Assembly (NCBI RefSeq): GCF_030409945.1
Contig: NZ_JAUFQV010000026.1
Location: forward strand, 62,001-126,000
DNA length: 64,000 nt
From: Vibrio tapetis subsp. quintayensis
GTDB taxonomy: Bacteria; Pseudomonadota; Gammaproteobacteria; Enterobacterales; Vibrionaceae
Direction: 5' to 3'
Shown: piece by piece, positions 16,142 to 26,082 of the stretch
Layout: each line of letters opens with the position of its first letter
Numbering within the stretch: the stretch's first letter is position 1
The notes under the pieces: model-generated
Seen by the model: only the letters and a program-made list of their open reading frames with translations
Database searches by the model: none
Told to the model about the DNA's origin: nothing
Translations under genes and position numbers: made by a program

Positions 16142-17944
16142 ATGCAGCGTCCGACCCCTATAGAGGTGTTAAAATCCGTTTTTGGCTACGATAGTTTCCG
16201 TCATCAACAACAAGCCATTATTGATACCTTAGTAGATGGAGGTGACGTGTTGACCTTGATGCCAACAGGTGGAGGAAAATCGCTTTGTTATCAGATCCCT
16301 GCGATTGTTCGCCCTGGTGTTGGTGTGGTGGTTTCTCCGCTGATTGCTTTGATGAAAGATCAAGTAGATGCGCTGCGCCAAGTCGGTGTGGCTGCGGCGT
16401 ACTTAAACTCCACGTTGAGCAGTTATGAGCAACGTGAAGTTGAAGAAGCCATCCGAAATGAAGAAATACAGCTTTTGTACATCGCACCTGAACGCCTGAT
16501 GATGGAGTCCACATTGTCTTTATTAGCGCAGTGCAGAATTTCATTGTTTGCTATCGATGAAGCGCACTGTGTTAGCCAATGGGGACACGATTTTAGGCCT
16601 GAATATCAACAACTTTCAGTCTTACATCAACGCTTTCCTGGTGTACCTCGAATTGCGCTGACCGCCACGGCCGATCAGCGAACGAAACAAGAAATCATCA
16701 GCCAGTTAGGTTTGGAGGTTGCACAAGTTTTTGTGCACAGCTTCGATCGCGCTAACATTCGCTATTACGTGAATGAACCGACTAACGCCAAAAATGATTT
16801 GTGGTCGTTTATTAGCACCCATCATGCCAGCGATGCCGGGGTGGTGTATTGCTTGTCACGTAAGAAAGTGGAAGAGACGGCACAGTGGCTAACAAGTAAA
16901 GGTCGAGTGGCTTTGGCGTATCATGCTGGTATGCCGGTTGAAATACGTAATGAGCACCAACAACGTTTTTTACGTGAACAAGGCATTATTATTGTCGCGA
17001 CGGTGGCTTTTGGTATGGGTATAGACAAACCTGACGTACGATTTGTTGCGCATCTTAGCTTGCCTAAGAGTATGGAATCCTATTACCAAGAAACCGGGCG
17101 TGCAGGCCGAGATGGTGAGCCCGCCAATGCGTGGATGGCTTACGGCATGCAAGATATGGTGATGCAGCGCCAAATGGTAGAAAACTCAGACGGGAACGAT
17201 GCCTATAAACAGGTTCAGAACCAAAAACTCAACGCATTATTGGGTTACTGCGAATTAGTAGGATGCCGACGTCAGACCATTTTGGCGTATTTTGATGAGG
17301 TGCTTCCTGAGCCTTGTGGTAATTGTGATAATTGTTTAACCCCACCTAAAACTTGGGATGGCACACAAGCCGCGCAAAAAGCTCTTTCGACGGTGTATCG
17401 TTGCGATCAACGGTTTGGGGTAACGTATCTCATTAATGTATTGATGGGAAAAAGTGATGAACGCATGATTCGATTTGGTCACGATAAAGTATCGACATTT
17501 GGTATTGGTTCTGAGTTGAATGCCAACCAATGGAAGGGCGTTTTTCGCCAATTGATTGCAAGCAATTACTTACGGGTCGAAGGTGACTACAATAGCTTAA
17601 AACTCACACCGAAGTGCCGACCTATTCTCAAAGGAGAGCAGACAGTACAACTGCGTGAATTGCGGAATAACAAACCGAAAAAAGCGTCGAAATCGAGCCT
17701 GCTTGATGACCTATCGCCAGCAGATACCACACAGTTCGAAGCACTTAAAGAAGTTCGAGCTAGCTTAGCAAGGGCGCAAAATGTCCCTGCGTATATTATT
17801 TGTCACGACGCCAGTTTAAAAGCAGTCGCAACACATCGCCCACAAACATTAGAGCAGTTGAGCCAAATTTCCGGTTTTGGAGAAAGCAAAGTCAGTAAAT
17901 TTGGTGAGCAGTTGTTGGCAGTTGTAGAAGCGCACTTGAGGTAA
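16142..17944 (+). CDS. recQ: ATP-dependent DNA helicase RecQ
   Basis: 600 residues with the full RecQ layout. The helicase core carries Walker A PTGGGKS (41-47), DEAH (139-142) and a conserved motif VI region [11 protein letters not shown]. The zinc-binding RecQ-Ct cysteines lie in YCELVGC and PCGNCDNC, followed by the winged-helix RQC domain, and a C-terminal HRDC domain occupies about 525-600. It unwinds DNA 3'-5' in recombination and fork repair. Length is normal for the family. The stop is followed within 40 bp by the left repeat of the RAYT element. Confidence 0.97.
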   Translation: MQRPTPIEVLKSVFGYDSFRHQQQAIIDTLVDGGDVLTLMPTGGGKSLCYQIPAIVRPGVGVVVSPLIALMKDQVDALRQVGVAAAYLNSTLSSYEQREVEEAIRNEEIQLLYIAPERLMMESTLSLLAQCRISLFAIDEAHCVSQWGHDFRPEYQQLSVLHQRFPGVPRIALTATADQRTKQEIISQLGLEVAQVFVHSFDRANIRYYVNEPTNAKNDLWSFISTHHASDAGVVYCLSRKKVEETAQWLTSKGRVALAYHAGMPVEIRNEHQQRFLREQGIIIVATVAFGMGIDKPDVRFVAHLSLPKSMESYYQETGRAGRDGEPANAWMAYGMQDMVMQRQMVENSDGNDAYKQVQNQKLNALLGYCELVGCRRQTILAYFDEVLPEPCGNCDNCLTPPKTWDGTQAAQKALSTVYRCDQRFGVTYLINVLMGKSDERMIRFGHDKVSTFGIGSELNANQWKGVFRQLIASNYLRVEGDYNSLKLTPKCRPILKGEQTVQLRELRNNKPKKASKSSLLDDLSPADTTQFEALKEVRASLARAQNVPAYIICHDASLKAVATHRPQTLEQLSQISGFGESKVSKFGEQLLAVVEAHLR

Positions 17945-17980
17945 TAAAGCGCAGAACTAAATGTCGTCCTCTCTTTCTTC

Positions 17981-18001
17981 CTAAAAGGACACACACCTCA
18001 A
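17981..18001 (-). repeat. REP-like repeat, left inverted copy beside the RAYT
   Basis: The sequence CTAAAAGGACACACACCTCA is the reverse complement (18 of 21 positions) of the copy at 19292-19312 on the other side of the RAYT gene. The two flank the transposase as inverted repeats. Confidence 0.65.
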
Positions 18002-18098
18002 GAGTGAAAAAAGCATGAAGATTAGCGTAGTCGCTAGCATCTCTGTTACTTGTTGGTTTTAGCGACTAACGAAATGCTTCACTCTTGCTCTTATCGAA
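18002..18098. repeat. Imperfect long hairpin upstream of the RAYT
   Basis: AGAGTGAA...GCAT near 18002-18018 pairs with ATGCTTCACTCT near 18074-18086. Inside it, a GTCGCTA segment pairs with TAGCGAC. Together they form a long interrupted stem, as expected for a REP-type substrate of a RAYT. Confidence 0.5.
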
Positions 18099-18117
18099 TG
18101 AAGAGAAAAAGGGCAGC

Positions 18118-19077
18118 ATGATGACCACTACACGAAGCCGATTAGTCGACCTAAACACCACCGCTTACTATCATTGTGTTTCTCGCTGTGTACGCCGCTC
18201 CTTCTTGTGTGGGCAAGATGAGCTGACAGGAAAAAGTTATCATCATCGTCGAGACTGGATTGAGCAGAAAATGTACGCATTGGCCTCAATATATTGCATT
18301 GATATTTGCAGCTACGCGATCATGAGTAACCATTATCATCTGGTGGTATATATTGATAAAGAGGAAGCCGAACAGCTTAGCCTCGACGAGGTGGTAAAAC
18401 GCTGGGGAATGGCGCACAAGTTGCCTGTCATTATCACTCATTGGCTAAAGGGGGCGTTAACTAGCAAAGCGGAGCGAGACGCATGTGAGGTTATCATTGA
18501 GCAATGGCGATCTCGGCTGTTTAACCTTAGTTGGTTTATGAAAGAACTCAATTATGATATTGCCTGCCAAGCGAATAAAGAGGATAACTGTACAGGACAC
18601 TTTTGGGAAAGCCGCTTTAAAAGCCAAGCACTATTAGATGAGTCAGCCCTAGTCGCCGCAATGGCGTATGTAGACTTAAACGCCATTCGTTCAGGGATCG
18701 CCAAAACACCGGAATCATCTGACTTTACATCTGTCAAACAGCGTTTAAAATCGTTATCGAAAAACCAACAAACAGCCCCAGGGTTAGCTGTGTTTATAGG
18801 CGGTTCAAGTCATGAATCGGTAAAAGGCATTCCATTTCGCTTAATCGACTATCTCGAATTGCTAGACTGGAGCGGCAGGCAGTATCGCCACGACAAAGCT
18901 GCGATTAGTCATGATATCCCACCTATTTTGGATCGTCTTTCCCTTAACCAAATGCAGTGGCTAAAAGCATGCTCTACGCTTGAACGTAAACGAGCCTGTT
19001 ATGTCGGCCGAAGCGCTAATATGCAGCGACTTCAAAGTAATCACTCGCGGGTCAATGGGCTTCGTTTAGATCGATGA
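18118..19077 (+). CDS. REP-associated tyrosine transposase (RAYT, Y1/HUH type)
   Basis: 319 residues. The HUH motif is HYH at 72-74 (MSNHYHLVV), and the likely nucleophile is Tyr184 in MAYVDLNAIRSG, the usual RAYT arrangement. FWESRFKSQ between them is also typical. RAYTs nick single-stranded REP hairpins and are usually single-copy, domesticated genes without a mobile IS. The start at 18118 has AAAGGG upstream; earlier codons do not fit. It is flanked by inverted REP-like repeats (17981 and 19292) and followed by two more copies and a soxR fragment. Confidence 0.9.
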   Translation: MMTTTRSRLVDLNTTAYYHCVSRCVRRSFLCGQDELTGKSYHHRRDWIEQKMYALASIYCIDICSYAIMSNHYHLVVYIDKEEAEQLSLDEVVKRWGMAHKLPVIITHWLKGALTSKAERDACEVIIEQWRSRLFNLSWFMKELNYDIACQANKEDNCTGHFWESRFKSQALLDESALVAAMAYVDLNAIRSGIAKTPESSDFTSVKQRLKSLSKNQQTAPGLAVFIGGSSHESVKGIPFRLIDYLELLDWSGRQYRHDKAAISHDIPPILDRLSLNQMQWLKACSTLERKRACYVGRSANMQRLQSNHSRVNGLRLDR

Positions 19078-19345
19078 TAAGCGATACCCAAATACCGCCT
19101 ATCCAGTGAGTTATCGTGTAATTCAGACCTCACCCCATCCCAGATAGCCCTTTCTTTGCCTTAAGTCTATTTTTATTCTCTTTCGGACTCTCATCAATCT
19201 TTTAAATCGTAAGTAATACAGAAGAATGCTTTTGAAGTTGTGCTTCGTGGTGTGTCTTTTAATTTTCCGAAGCGGTTTGTCAGCCTTAGTATTGAAGCGT
19301 GTGTCCTCTTAGCAAAGTGCTCTTAGTAAAGTGGGCAGTGTTGTG
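19078..19345. other. Region right of the RAYT, no gene
   Basis: No ORF with a ribosome site. It contains the right REP-like copy at 19292-19312 (TTGAAGCGTGTGTCCTCTTA), and the word CTCTTAG recurs shortly after, suggesting repeat debris. Confidence 0.5.
19292..19312 (+). repeat. REP-like repeat, right copy 1
   Basis: Shares TGAAGCGTsTGTCCTyTTAG with copies at 19346-19366 and 19465-19485. It is inverted with respect to 17981-18001. Confidence 0.65.
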
Positions 19346-19582
19346 TTGAAGCGTCTGTCCTTTTAGAAAATTATTTCAATGTGCTAAAACACCCATGATA
19401 AGCAAGAATGGGAAGAGATAGTGAGCCAATGACATGATGCTCTGGAACAGAAAATTCTGTTATGTTGAAGCGTCTGTCCTTTTAGAAAAATTTTTTCAAT
19501 GAGCTAAATCACTCATAATAAGCAAGAATGGGAAGATATGGCGAGCCAGTGGCATGATGCTCTGAAACTGAAAATTCAGATG
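19346..19582 (+). repeat. 119-bp tandem duplication (two copies)
   Basis: Two units start at 19346 and 19465. Each opens with TGAAGCGTCTGTCCTTTTAG, followed by a similar stretch ending in a soxR-derived segment (AAGCAAGAATGGGAAGA, then GCATGATGCTCTG). The first unit has extra substitutions that break the soxR frame. The duplication joins a REP-like repeat to a gene fragment. Confidence 0.7.
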
Positions 19583-19708
19583 CTGACTTCTTTGAAAGAC
19601 GACTTGGGAGGATGCATCGGTTGCAGTTGTTTATTGCTTGAAAAAGGTAATTTAAGAAATCCAGAAGATGTCGTCGGAGAGCAGGGCGGTGGAGCCAATT
19701 TACTGTAA
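19508..19708 (+). pseudogene. Truncated soxR (C-terminal remnant)
   Basis: Reading from the end of the second repeat unit gives NKQEWEDMASQWHDALKLKI, then LGGCIGCSCLLLEKGNLRNPEDVVG, and ends in GANLL and TAA. This matches the intact SoxR encoded at 26989-27426, including the [2Fe-2S] pattern CIGCSC, but the DNA-binding N terminus is gone and an in-frame stop lies just upstream. It is therefore a 5'-truncated soxR, cut at a REP-like repeat. Confidence 0.85.
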
Positions 19709-19766
19709 AACTGGCTCGAGTTAGCTGTTTAAGACGTATGATGAGGTGTGCTGTGGCGACGCTTGG

Positions 19767-20681
19767 TTAACCTAAAATGGATACCTGTATTGATATTACG
19801 ATCCCGCCGGTTGATGTCCATTCAATGTCTTTAACTTGCTCAAGACACTGACCATCAGGATCAATCTCTAAGCCGTACTTTTCGGCGTAGTAATACAAGC
19901 CATCCAGAGCTGCGACGTAGCCTATGTCGGACGTGACGTAGACCTCTGCACAAATAAAGTGCCCTGCTTTGATATGAATATCATGCTCTGAATCAGCTTG
20001 GCTCGGTGCAACCCACGCTCCCGCTTGGTGATTGTCGTCGATCCAAGAACTATCGAGATCTTTAATTGTAGTGACGAACACCAGATCGAGCATTTTTGAA
20101 CCGAGTTTTTCACATAATGTCTCGAAATCGACGTCTGGTAATACGCGAGCTTTGATCGCTCTCTGTGGGAAATGCGTCACTTGGCAAGGCATATTTTCTG
20201 CCAACTGATTCTCTATTGACTCGTCATTACTGTCTTTGTGTGCGAGTTTATCAAATAGGTCCGCGACATCATCAGCACTCCCCTCGCTTCCAAGCTTACG
20301 AATGGCTTTAGCCGTCATGCCTAAATCGCGCTTAAGGGCTTTTGCCAAGGCTTGAGAGGAAGAAAAACCACAATACTGAGCAATGTCCGTCACACTGAGC
20401 TCTGGATTTTCAAACAACATCGATACCGCGTGTTGCAGCCGAACGCGGCCTAAATAATGTCCCGGAGTTTCATGAAAAAGCTGGGTAAATTGGCGATGGA
20501 AATGGAAGGGGGAAATCGCACTGCGTGTGGCTATTTCCTCCCAACTGATCGCTTCTCCAATATCTTCATGCATCAGATCCAACGCCTTCACAAACCTCTT
20601 TCGTTGGTGCTCGGGAAGGGTCTCAATGAGGCTTGCTTCTGGTACTAGGCTGTATGGCTTTGATGTGAATTCGGACATCAT
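19767..20681 (-). CDS. AraC-family regulator with GyrI-like ligand domain
   Basis: 304 residues. Residues about 25-135 contain two AraC helix-turn-helix units (AISWEEIATRSAISPFHFHRQF and LSVTDIAQYCGFSSSQALAKAL). The C-terminal half (about 165-300) has the GyrI/SOUL-type pattern with PQRAIKARVL and a YEKYGLEIDPDG-like end, usually a small-molecule binding domain as in Rob and SbmC-type proteins. It lies just downstream of the RND operon on the same strand and may regulate it. Start at 20681, with AGGA upstream; a second ATG follows directly. Confidence 0.87.
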   Translation of the reverse strand: MMSEFTSKPYSLVPEASLIETLPEHQRKRFVKALDLMHEDIGEAISWEEIATRSAISPFHFHRQFTQLFHETPGHYLGRVRLQHAVSMLFENPELSVTDIAQYCGFSSSQALAKALKRDLGMTAKAIRKLGSEGSADDVADLFDKLAHKDSNDESIENQLAENMPCQVTHFPQRAIKARVLPDVDFETLCEKLGSKMLDLVFVTTIKDLDSSWIDDNHQAGAWVAPSQADSEHDIHIKAGHFICAEVYVTSDIGYVAALDGLYYYAEKYGLEIDPDGQCLEQVKDIEWTSTGGIVISIQVSILG

Positions 20682-20804
20682 GGGTGTTCCTATTTGGTTT
20701 ATTCTACGGTGCATCGGATTATTGTATTTCAGACTTTTGTGCGCCGTACCGTGTACAGCGCTCCATTATTAAGCCAGTGATATTTCTGCGCTTTGGTCTT
20801 GATG

Positions 20805-23800
20805 CTACTTTTTAGATGTACTGCCAAGTAACACTGGTATTAATATTAGCGTAATCGTTGTGGCGAACAACTCACCAAATACCAAAGACACCACCGCGGG
20901 TTTGAGATATTGCGCTTGTTCTGCAGATTCACTTAACAAGGGTAATAGGCCACAGACAGTGGTTACTGTTGTCAGGAAAATGGCTCTAAATCGGCTAGTG
21001 GCCGAACGAATCAAGGCTTCTTCAAGAGGCATGCCCGAACGATAAAAATCATTAAATCGGGTGATCAAGACCAAGGAGTCATTAATCACAATACCGGTCA
21101 TGGCCATCATGCCAAACAATGAAAGTAAGCTAACAGGCAGCCCCATGAGCCCATGACCAAAGATAGCCCCAGCAAAACCAAAAGGGATTACCGCCATAAT
21201 GATAAGCGGCTGCCAATAGGATTTCAGTGGTACGGCTAGCAGGATGTAAATCAACAATATAGTAAATAACATGGCCTGTTTGAAACCATTCTGGACTTCG
21301 CCTATCTCTTCAAACTCTCCTGCTGGCTTAATGGTGACATTCGGGTATTGCACTTTTAATTGAGCAAGAACCGGTTCAAGTTGCTGTAACGTTGCTTCAG
21401 GTGATTGCTCCGTTCGGTTTTGACTCCAAGAGAGGTTGATCACTTGCTCTCTGTCTCGTCGGTATATCACGTCTGGTTGACGGGTAAATTGAATGTCTGC
21501 AACATCGCCAAGTAATACGGTTTTTCCTTCAGCAACAAATACAGGGGTATTCATCAATTGTTCTGGTGTACGCTTTTGTTTTTCGGGTAAACGGACAATC
21601 AGCTTGGTCTCCTGGCCTTGCTCAAGAATTCGGTGTATTTCTCGTTGCCCAAAGGTATCCCCGGCGAGGTTGGCTAATTGGCCTTTGGTTATGCCTAACT
21701 GGCGACCGAATTGATTGAGGGTGAGTCGAATCTGCGGTTGACCATCTTTACCATCATGATACAAATCTTCTACCCCAGGAAACGAAGCCAATTCATCCGA
21801 AAGGCTTTCTGTGACAAGAATTGCGAGTTCTCGATCGGATGACGAAATGGTCAACGCACTTCCTCCCGCTGGAGATTCTGCTGAAGAGAAGCGAACAGAA
21901 TAAGCGCCTTCTACTTCTGCAGTGAGCTCTCGCCATTGGGCAACCAACGCATTGGCTGGTAATCGGCTTAGTGCTTCAGTGGTGAGCTCTGCCGATATTT
22001 CAATTTGGCCATAACCATCCGACCAGCTAAGAAGATTGGTTAGGGGTGGTTGATTGAGTTGGTATTCTTTTTGAATGGCGGTATTTACGCTTAAAGCCGC
22101 TTGTTCGGACTGAAGCAGTGCTTTTGCTTGTAGAGGCAATGGCGCGCCATCTTCTAGATCAATTTTCGCTGTTACGTAACGCCCTGGGATCTCGGGAAAT
22201 ATAGCGCTGCCAATAATGCCTTTAGCCCACAAGCCATACGCCAAAACAATAAAGGCAACAAAACTCAACAAGGTCGCTCTTTTATTGCGAATAGCGTGAC
22301 GTACCACTGGGGTATATAGGGTTTCAATGAACCAGGTTAATCCGGATTGAAACCATGATTGTATAGAGGCAAACCAGCCCCATGTTTTGCCTGTGGAACT
22401 GGCTAAATGTGAAGGCAATATGAACTTGCTCTCGATTAAGGAAAAGCTTAAAGCCATGATAACAACGGCAGAAAACCCAGCTAAAACCTTAGCAAATTCA
22501 TTATTGATCCACAGCATAGGCGAGAAGGCTGCGATGGTGGTTAAAACACCAAACACCGTGGCAACGGATACGGATTTAACCCCTAACCACGCGGCTTTTT
22601 TAGGTGTGTGTCCTTTGGTTCGTTCACCGTGAATACTCTCACCAACAACAACCGCATCGTCGACTAAGATGCCCAGTACCAAGATAAAACCAAATAGAGT
22701 GATATCGTTGATACTGAAGTTAAACACATTCATGGCAGCCAACGTACCAAACAGTGAAATGGGGATCCCCAACGCTACCCAGAAAGCCAACCTGACTTCT
22801 AAGAAGATCCCTAATAAGATCAAGACGATGATCAAGCCTTGCCATGCATTTTCGCCTAACCGATTGAGTTGATCGCTGATGTAAGGCGCCATGTCTGCCA
22901 TCACGGATAGTTGAATGTCGGCAGGTAATCTAGATTGCTGCTCTGCGAGTGTTTCGGTAATCGCTTCACTGACTTGCAATAAATTGTCTTGCTGGCCAGT
23001 GCTGACCAACAAGGCAATGGCTGTCTCCCCGTTGTTTCGCACAATGGATTCATTACTTTCATAACTGCGAGAAATGGTGGCGATGTCTCCTAAATGTATA
23101 GAGCCGCCTTTGGTAGATACGATTTCTAGTGCTTTAAGTTTTAGAATGTTATCCGCAAAGCCATCACCACGAATAGTGATACGGCCTTGGCTACCTTTGA
23201 GCAGACCACTTGTGCCCTCTAACGAGCGTTGCTCAATTTTTTGTGCCAGTTGCTCAAGATTAAACCCTAGGCTCTCAAGCTTAGTGATGTCTGGTTCAAT
23301 GATAAGTAGTGGTTGCCTTGCCCCCCAATTGCTGACTTTGGCTATTTTGGGGTGTTTTTTTAATGCCAATGACACTTGACGTGCGATCGGTTGCAGCTCT
23401 TCATCGGAACGTTGGCCAGAGATGATGACAAAAGCCGCCAAGTTGGTGAACTCTTCACGAACGACCTGAGGACGTTCCGCCTTGACTGGAAAGTTGGCAA
23501 TAGCGCTAACTTGATTGCGAATATCTTCGATTAGCCGATCAAGATTGGTGGCGGAGGTTTTTTTGACACGAATGGATGCCAATCCATCGCTTGAACTGCT
23601 CACGACTTGTTTAATTCCAGCAACGCCACTTATCGACTCTTCAACACGTTGGGTAATGCTTTGATCGATCTGTTTTGCTGTTGCTCCCGGATAGGCGACT
23701 TGAATAACCAAACTGGAAGGCGCCACTTGTGGGAAGGACTCAACCCTTAGACTTCCTACCGACAAAACACCAGTCGCGAGAATAGCGACCATGAGTAGGT

Positions 23801-23846
23801 TCGCACCAACAGGGTTTTCAATGAACCATTTGGTTAACCAGCTCAT
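20805..23846 (-). CDS. RND efflux pump permease
   Basis: 1013 residues, the size of an RND permease with two 6-TM halves and two large periplasmic loops. The N terminus (WFIENPVGANLLMVAILATGVLS) is the usual first helix. TM4 carries the proton-relay motif GILVDDAVVVGES with the paired aspartates. The second half repeats the pattern (MTGIVINDSLVLI). Overlap by 4 nt with the adaptor gene upstream shows they are one operon. It should work with an outer-membrane channel not encoded here. Substrates unknown; this branch is shorter than AcrB and related to HAE1/HME-type Vibrio pumps. Confidence 0.93.
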   Translation of the reverse strand: MSWLTKWFIENPVGANLLMVAILATGVLSVGSLRVESFPQVAPSSLVIQVAYPGATAKQIDQSITQRVEESISGVAGIKQVVSSSSDGLASIRVKKTSATNLDRLIEDIRNQVSAIANFPVKAERPQVVREEFTNLAAFVIISGQRSDEELQPIARQVSLALKKHPKIAKVSNWGARQPLLIIEPDITKLESLGFNLEQLAQKIEQRSLEGTSGLLKGSQGRITIRGDGFADNILKLKALEIVSTKGGSIHLGDIATISRSYESNESIVRNNGETAIALLVSTGQQDNLLQVSEAITETLAEQQSRLPADIQLSVMADMAPYISDQLNRLGENAWQGLIIVLILLGIFLEVRLAFWVALGIPISLFGTLAAMNVFNFSINDITLFGFILVLGILVDDAVVVGESIHGERTKGHTPKKAAWLGVKSVSVATVFGVLTTIAAFSPMLWINNEFAKVLAGFSAVVIMALSFSLIESKFILPSHLASSTGKTWGWFASIQSWFQSGLTWFIETLYTPVVRHAIRNKRATLLSFVAFIVLAYGLWAKGIIGSAIFPEIPGRYVTAKIDLEDGAPLPLQAKALLQSEQAALSVNTAIQKEYQLNQPPLTNLLSWSDGYGQIEISAELTTEALSRLPANALVAQWRELTAEVEGAYSVRFSSAESPAGGSALTISSSDRELAILVTESLSDELASFPGVEDLYHDGKDGQPQIRLTLNQFGRQLGITKGQLANLAGDTFGQREIHRILEQGQETKLIVRLPEKQKRTPEQLMNTPVFVAEGKTVLLGDVADIQFTRQPDVIYRRDREQVINLSWSQNRTEQSPEATLQQLEPVLAQLKVQYPNVTIKPAGEFEEIGEVQNGFKQAMLFTILLIYILLAVPLKSYWQPLIIMAVIPFGFAGAIFGHGLMGLPVSLLSLFGMMAMTGIVINDSLVLITRFNDFYRSGMPLEEALIRSATSRFRAIFLTTVTTVCGLLPLLSESAEQAQYLKPAVVSLVFGELFATTITLILIPVLLGSTSKK

Positions 23847-24997
23847 TCATCATCTCCTTCATAGACAGGGGTGACTTCAATGCCCTGTAACATGGAAAGT
23901 AGTGGGTACATCACCACTTGATAGGTATCTTGGATGACGTCTTTTTGGTCTGGCATGCCGGCTATGTTGGATTTAGTCACTAACTGCACCCAAACACGGT
24001 CGTCATCCAGCCTTTGCAGTAAATTCACGTTGCGTTTGACTAAGGTGTCGTGCTCATCAACCAGCCATATTTGACTATCGCGAGTGATACTGCTTGATGA
24101 AATTAATAGGCTATTTTCCTGATCTTCTAGTGTCACATCGACACGCACTTGTTGGTTTGGCAATAGGCGAGGGTTACTTAAAAACGGTTGCTTGATGGCC
24201 AGAACGACTTGTCTTTGCCTTGTCGCTTGATCCACTTCTGGAGCCAAATGACGCACGCTAGCATTCCATTGTTTATCTTGGCGATCTTTCACAGTGATCG
24301 ACGGAGTGTGTAACGCTGCACTGATGGCTTGCCATTGTTGTTCTGCAACGGGCACCACCACGTCCAAACTTTTACTGGAAGCCAACTTGAATAACGCTTG
24401 GCCTTGATCGACATATTGCGCAGGGCTGATATTCCTAGCCAGTATGATGGCGTCAAATGGCGCCCGTATATGTGCTTCTGATAGGCGTTTTTTCGCATCT
24501 AGTAAAGCGGTTTTTGCTTGGTCTAGTGTAGCGTTTGCCGCCTCAATTTGTGGTTCTTTTCGAGCATAGCTAGAGCTGTTTTTTCCTTGTAGCATTTTGA
24601 GGGCGACGGTTTGCTCGTGCTTTTCTTTGCGCAATTGTAATTCGGCCTGTTTGACTAAGCCATGTGCTTGCGCCACTTGCGACTCAAGGTGGGTCGTTTC
24701 TAGTTTGGCTAGAGTTTGCCCTTTTTTTATCAGGCTTCCAGGTTCTAGTTCATCATTAAGCCACACGATTTTGGCACTGCTTTGGGCTTTTAACTCACTG
24801 ATCCAACGTGCGGATGTGGTGCCAAGCATAGAAAGTGTCGGGCTAAAATTACTTAGTTGAACCGTTTGTACCGTAACAGGAGGCAAAGTGTCTTGCGGCT
24901 CTTTGGTTAGTTTAGGCTCTGGTTCGATCACTATGACAGTGACAACAGCAAGGGCGAAAATAAAGAATCCAATGAAAATAGGCAGCTTTCGTTTCAT
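23843..24997 (-). CDS. RND periplasmic adaptor (membrane fusion protein)
   Basis: 384 residues. An N-terminal membrane anchor (about 6-27) is followed by a lipoyl half-motif, an alpha-hairpin coiled coil (about 105-175, VAQAHGLVKQAELQLRKEKHEQ...LDQAKTALLDAKKRL), the second lipoyl half (IRAPFDAIILARNISPAQYVDQGQAL) and beta-barrel domains. It links the inner-membrane RND permease to an outer-membrane channel. The last codons overlap the permease start (ATGA). Confidence 0.92.
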   Translation of the reverse strand: MKRKLPIFIGFFIFALAVVTVIVIEPEPKLTKEPQDTLPPVTVQTVQLSNFSPTLSMLGTTSARWISELKAQSSAKIVWLNDELEPGSLIKKGQTLAKLETTHLESQVAQAHGLVKQAELQLRKEKHEQTVALKMLQGKNSSSYARKEPQIEAANATLDQAKTALLDAKKRLSEAHIRAPFDAIILARNISPAQYVDQGQALFKLASSKSLDVVVPVAEQQWQAISAALHTPSITVKDRQDKQWNASVRHLAPEVDQATRQRQVVLAIKQPFLSNPRLLPNQQVRVDVTLEDQENSLLISSSSITRDSQIWLVDEHDTLVKRNVNLLQRLDDDRVWVQLVTKSNIAGMPDQKDVIQDTYQVVMYPLLSMLQGIEVTPVYEGDDE

Positions 24998-25009
24998 GTT
25001 TGAGTTGCT

Positions 25010-25040
25010 CTTATTTAGGTTTAGTTAGGTTTAGTTAGGT
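25010..25040. repeat. Short tandem repeat at the end of the ABC-type gene
   Basis: The unit TTTAGTTAGG occurs two to three times across the stop codon of the ABC membrane-domain gene. It looks like local slippage. Confidence 0.6.
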
Positions 25041-25886
25041 TACGTTTAAACGCTGATTGATTTCACTCAATCGAGATAAGGTTTGCAGGGTAATGGGCAG
25101 CATGATGGCCGCTTCAACAAACTCTAATGAATAAGTGACGATTGAAAATAGCTCTCCAGAACTTGGCGTCAGAAGTTGGGTAGTTAACAACAGGTTAATT
25201 ACGACAAAGCCGAACAACAGTAAGAAAATCAGCCCATACACGATGGCCTCGGTATCAGACAGGTGAATTTCTCGACATTTGAGCTTGTTTAAATGAACGC
25301 GTAACCCGCTCAGTGGCAAGCAAGATAATACGTTTACTTGACGTTCCATTTGGGTGTTCAGTTTTGCATTTAGGCGAATAAATGACTGATGAAAACCGCT
25401 GTATGTGAGTAGCATCATTAAGCCGGTTAAAATGGCACCAAGCCCTAACCAGAAATTAAAACTCCACAAAATAACGATGGCAACAAACAGTTGAATGATG
25501 GCGGTGAGCAGAGGCGGTAAATCATCTTCAAGAAAGTCGACGATTTCTCGAGACATGGTTAATCGTGCGTTACGAGTGGTAATAGATTGGCGGCGAAGTA
25601 GACTGTCCGCTTGCATACCAATTTCAACTCGAATCTCGCCATAGGCTCTTGTGTCGTATATTCGGCGCAAAACAGATAGGACGATCAGCGAGGTCAGGAT
25701 GACTGACAGTGTGATCAGATCATGATGCTGGCCAACTAATAAGCTGTCTATCGAATAGCCAATAAACAAGGGTAACAATGCCAATAGCACATTTTCTAAT
25801 ATGACCATCAACCAAGTCACACCGACTTTATAACGGTGCTTGCTCAAGATAGCTGAAAGGGTGATGGCAGATGTCTGCTGGTGCAC
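25035..25886 (-). CDS. ABC six-transmembrane-domain protein without ATPase
   Basis: About 283 residues with five to six hydrophobic helices and the coupling-region motif RIYDTRAYGEIRVEIG, as in ABC exporter membrane domains (ABC_membrane_3 type). No nucleotide-binding domain follows, and none is encoded nearby. It is the first gene of the operon with the RND adaptor and permease. I choose the GTG at 25886 (AGGAG upstream) over a GTG 13 codons earlier. Its role in an RND operon is unclear. Confidence 0.75.
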   Translation of the reverse strand: MHQQTSAITLSAILSKHRYKVGVTWLMVILENVLLALLPLFIGYSIDSLLVGQHHDLITLSVILTSLIVLSVLRRIYDTRAYGEIRVEIGMQADSLLRRQSITTRNARLTMSREIVDFLEDDLPPLLTAIIQLFVAIVILWSFNFWLGLGAILTGLMMLLTYSGFHQSFIRLNAKLNTQMERQVNVLSCLPLSGLRVHLNKLKCREIHLSDTEAIVYGLIFLLLFGFVVINLLLTTQLLTPSSGELFSIVTYSLEFVEAAIMLPITLQTLSRLSEINQRLNVT

Positions 25887-26082
25887 GGGGTTTGCTCCTG
25901 TTATGAACGGCAGGAGTATTATCACTTGAGTGAATGTGAAAAAAGTGTCTCAGATTGCTCAGTGATCTTTCAAAGGCTCACCTCTAATGTCCATGAACAA
26001 TCAGAGTTGTGTAAATTGGTGTGTCCGTTTTGTAGGGTTATACTAGGCCAATAGGGTGAATTAGGTTTACGGAGCGCACGGG

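Noticed and set aside
16218..16544. 108-codon frame antisense to recQ
   Set aside because: Shadow of the helicase gene; no start signal and low-complexity His/Gln-rich product.
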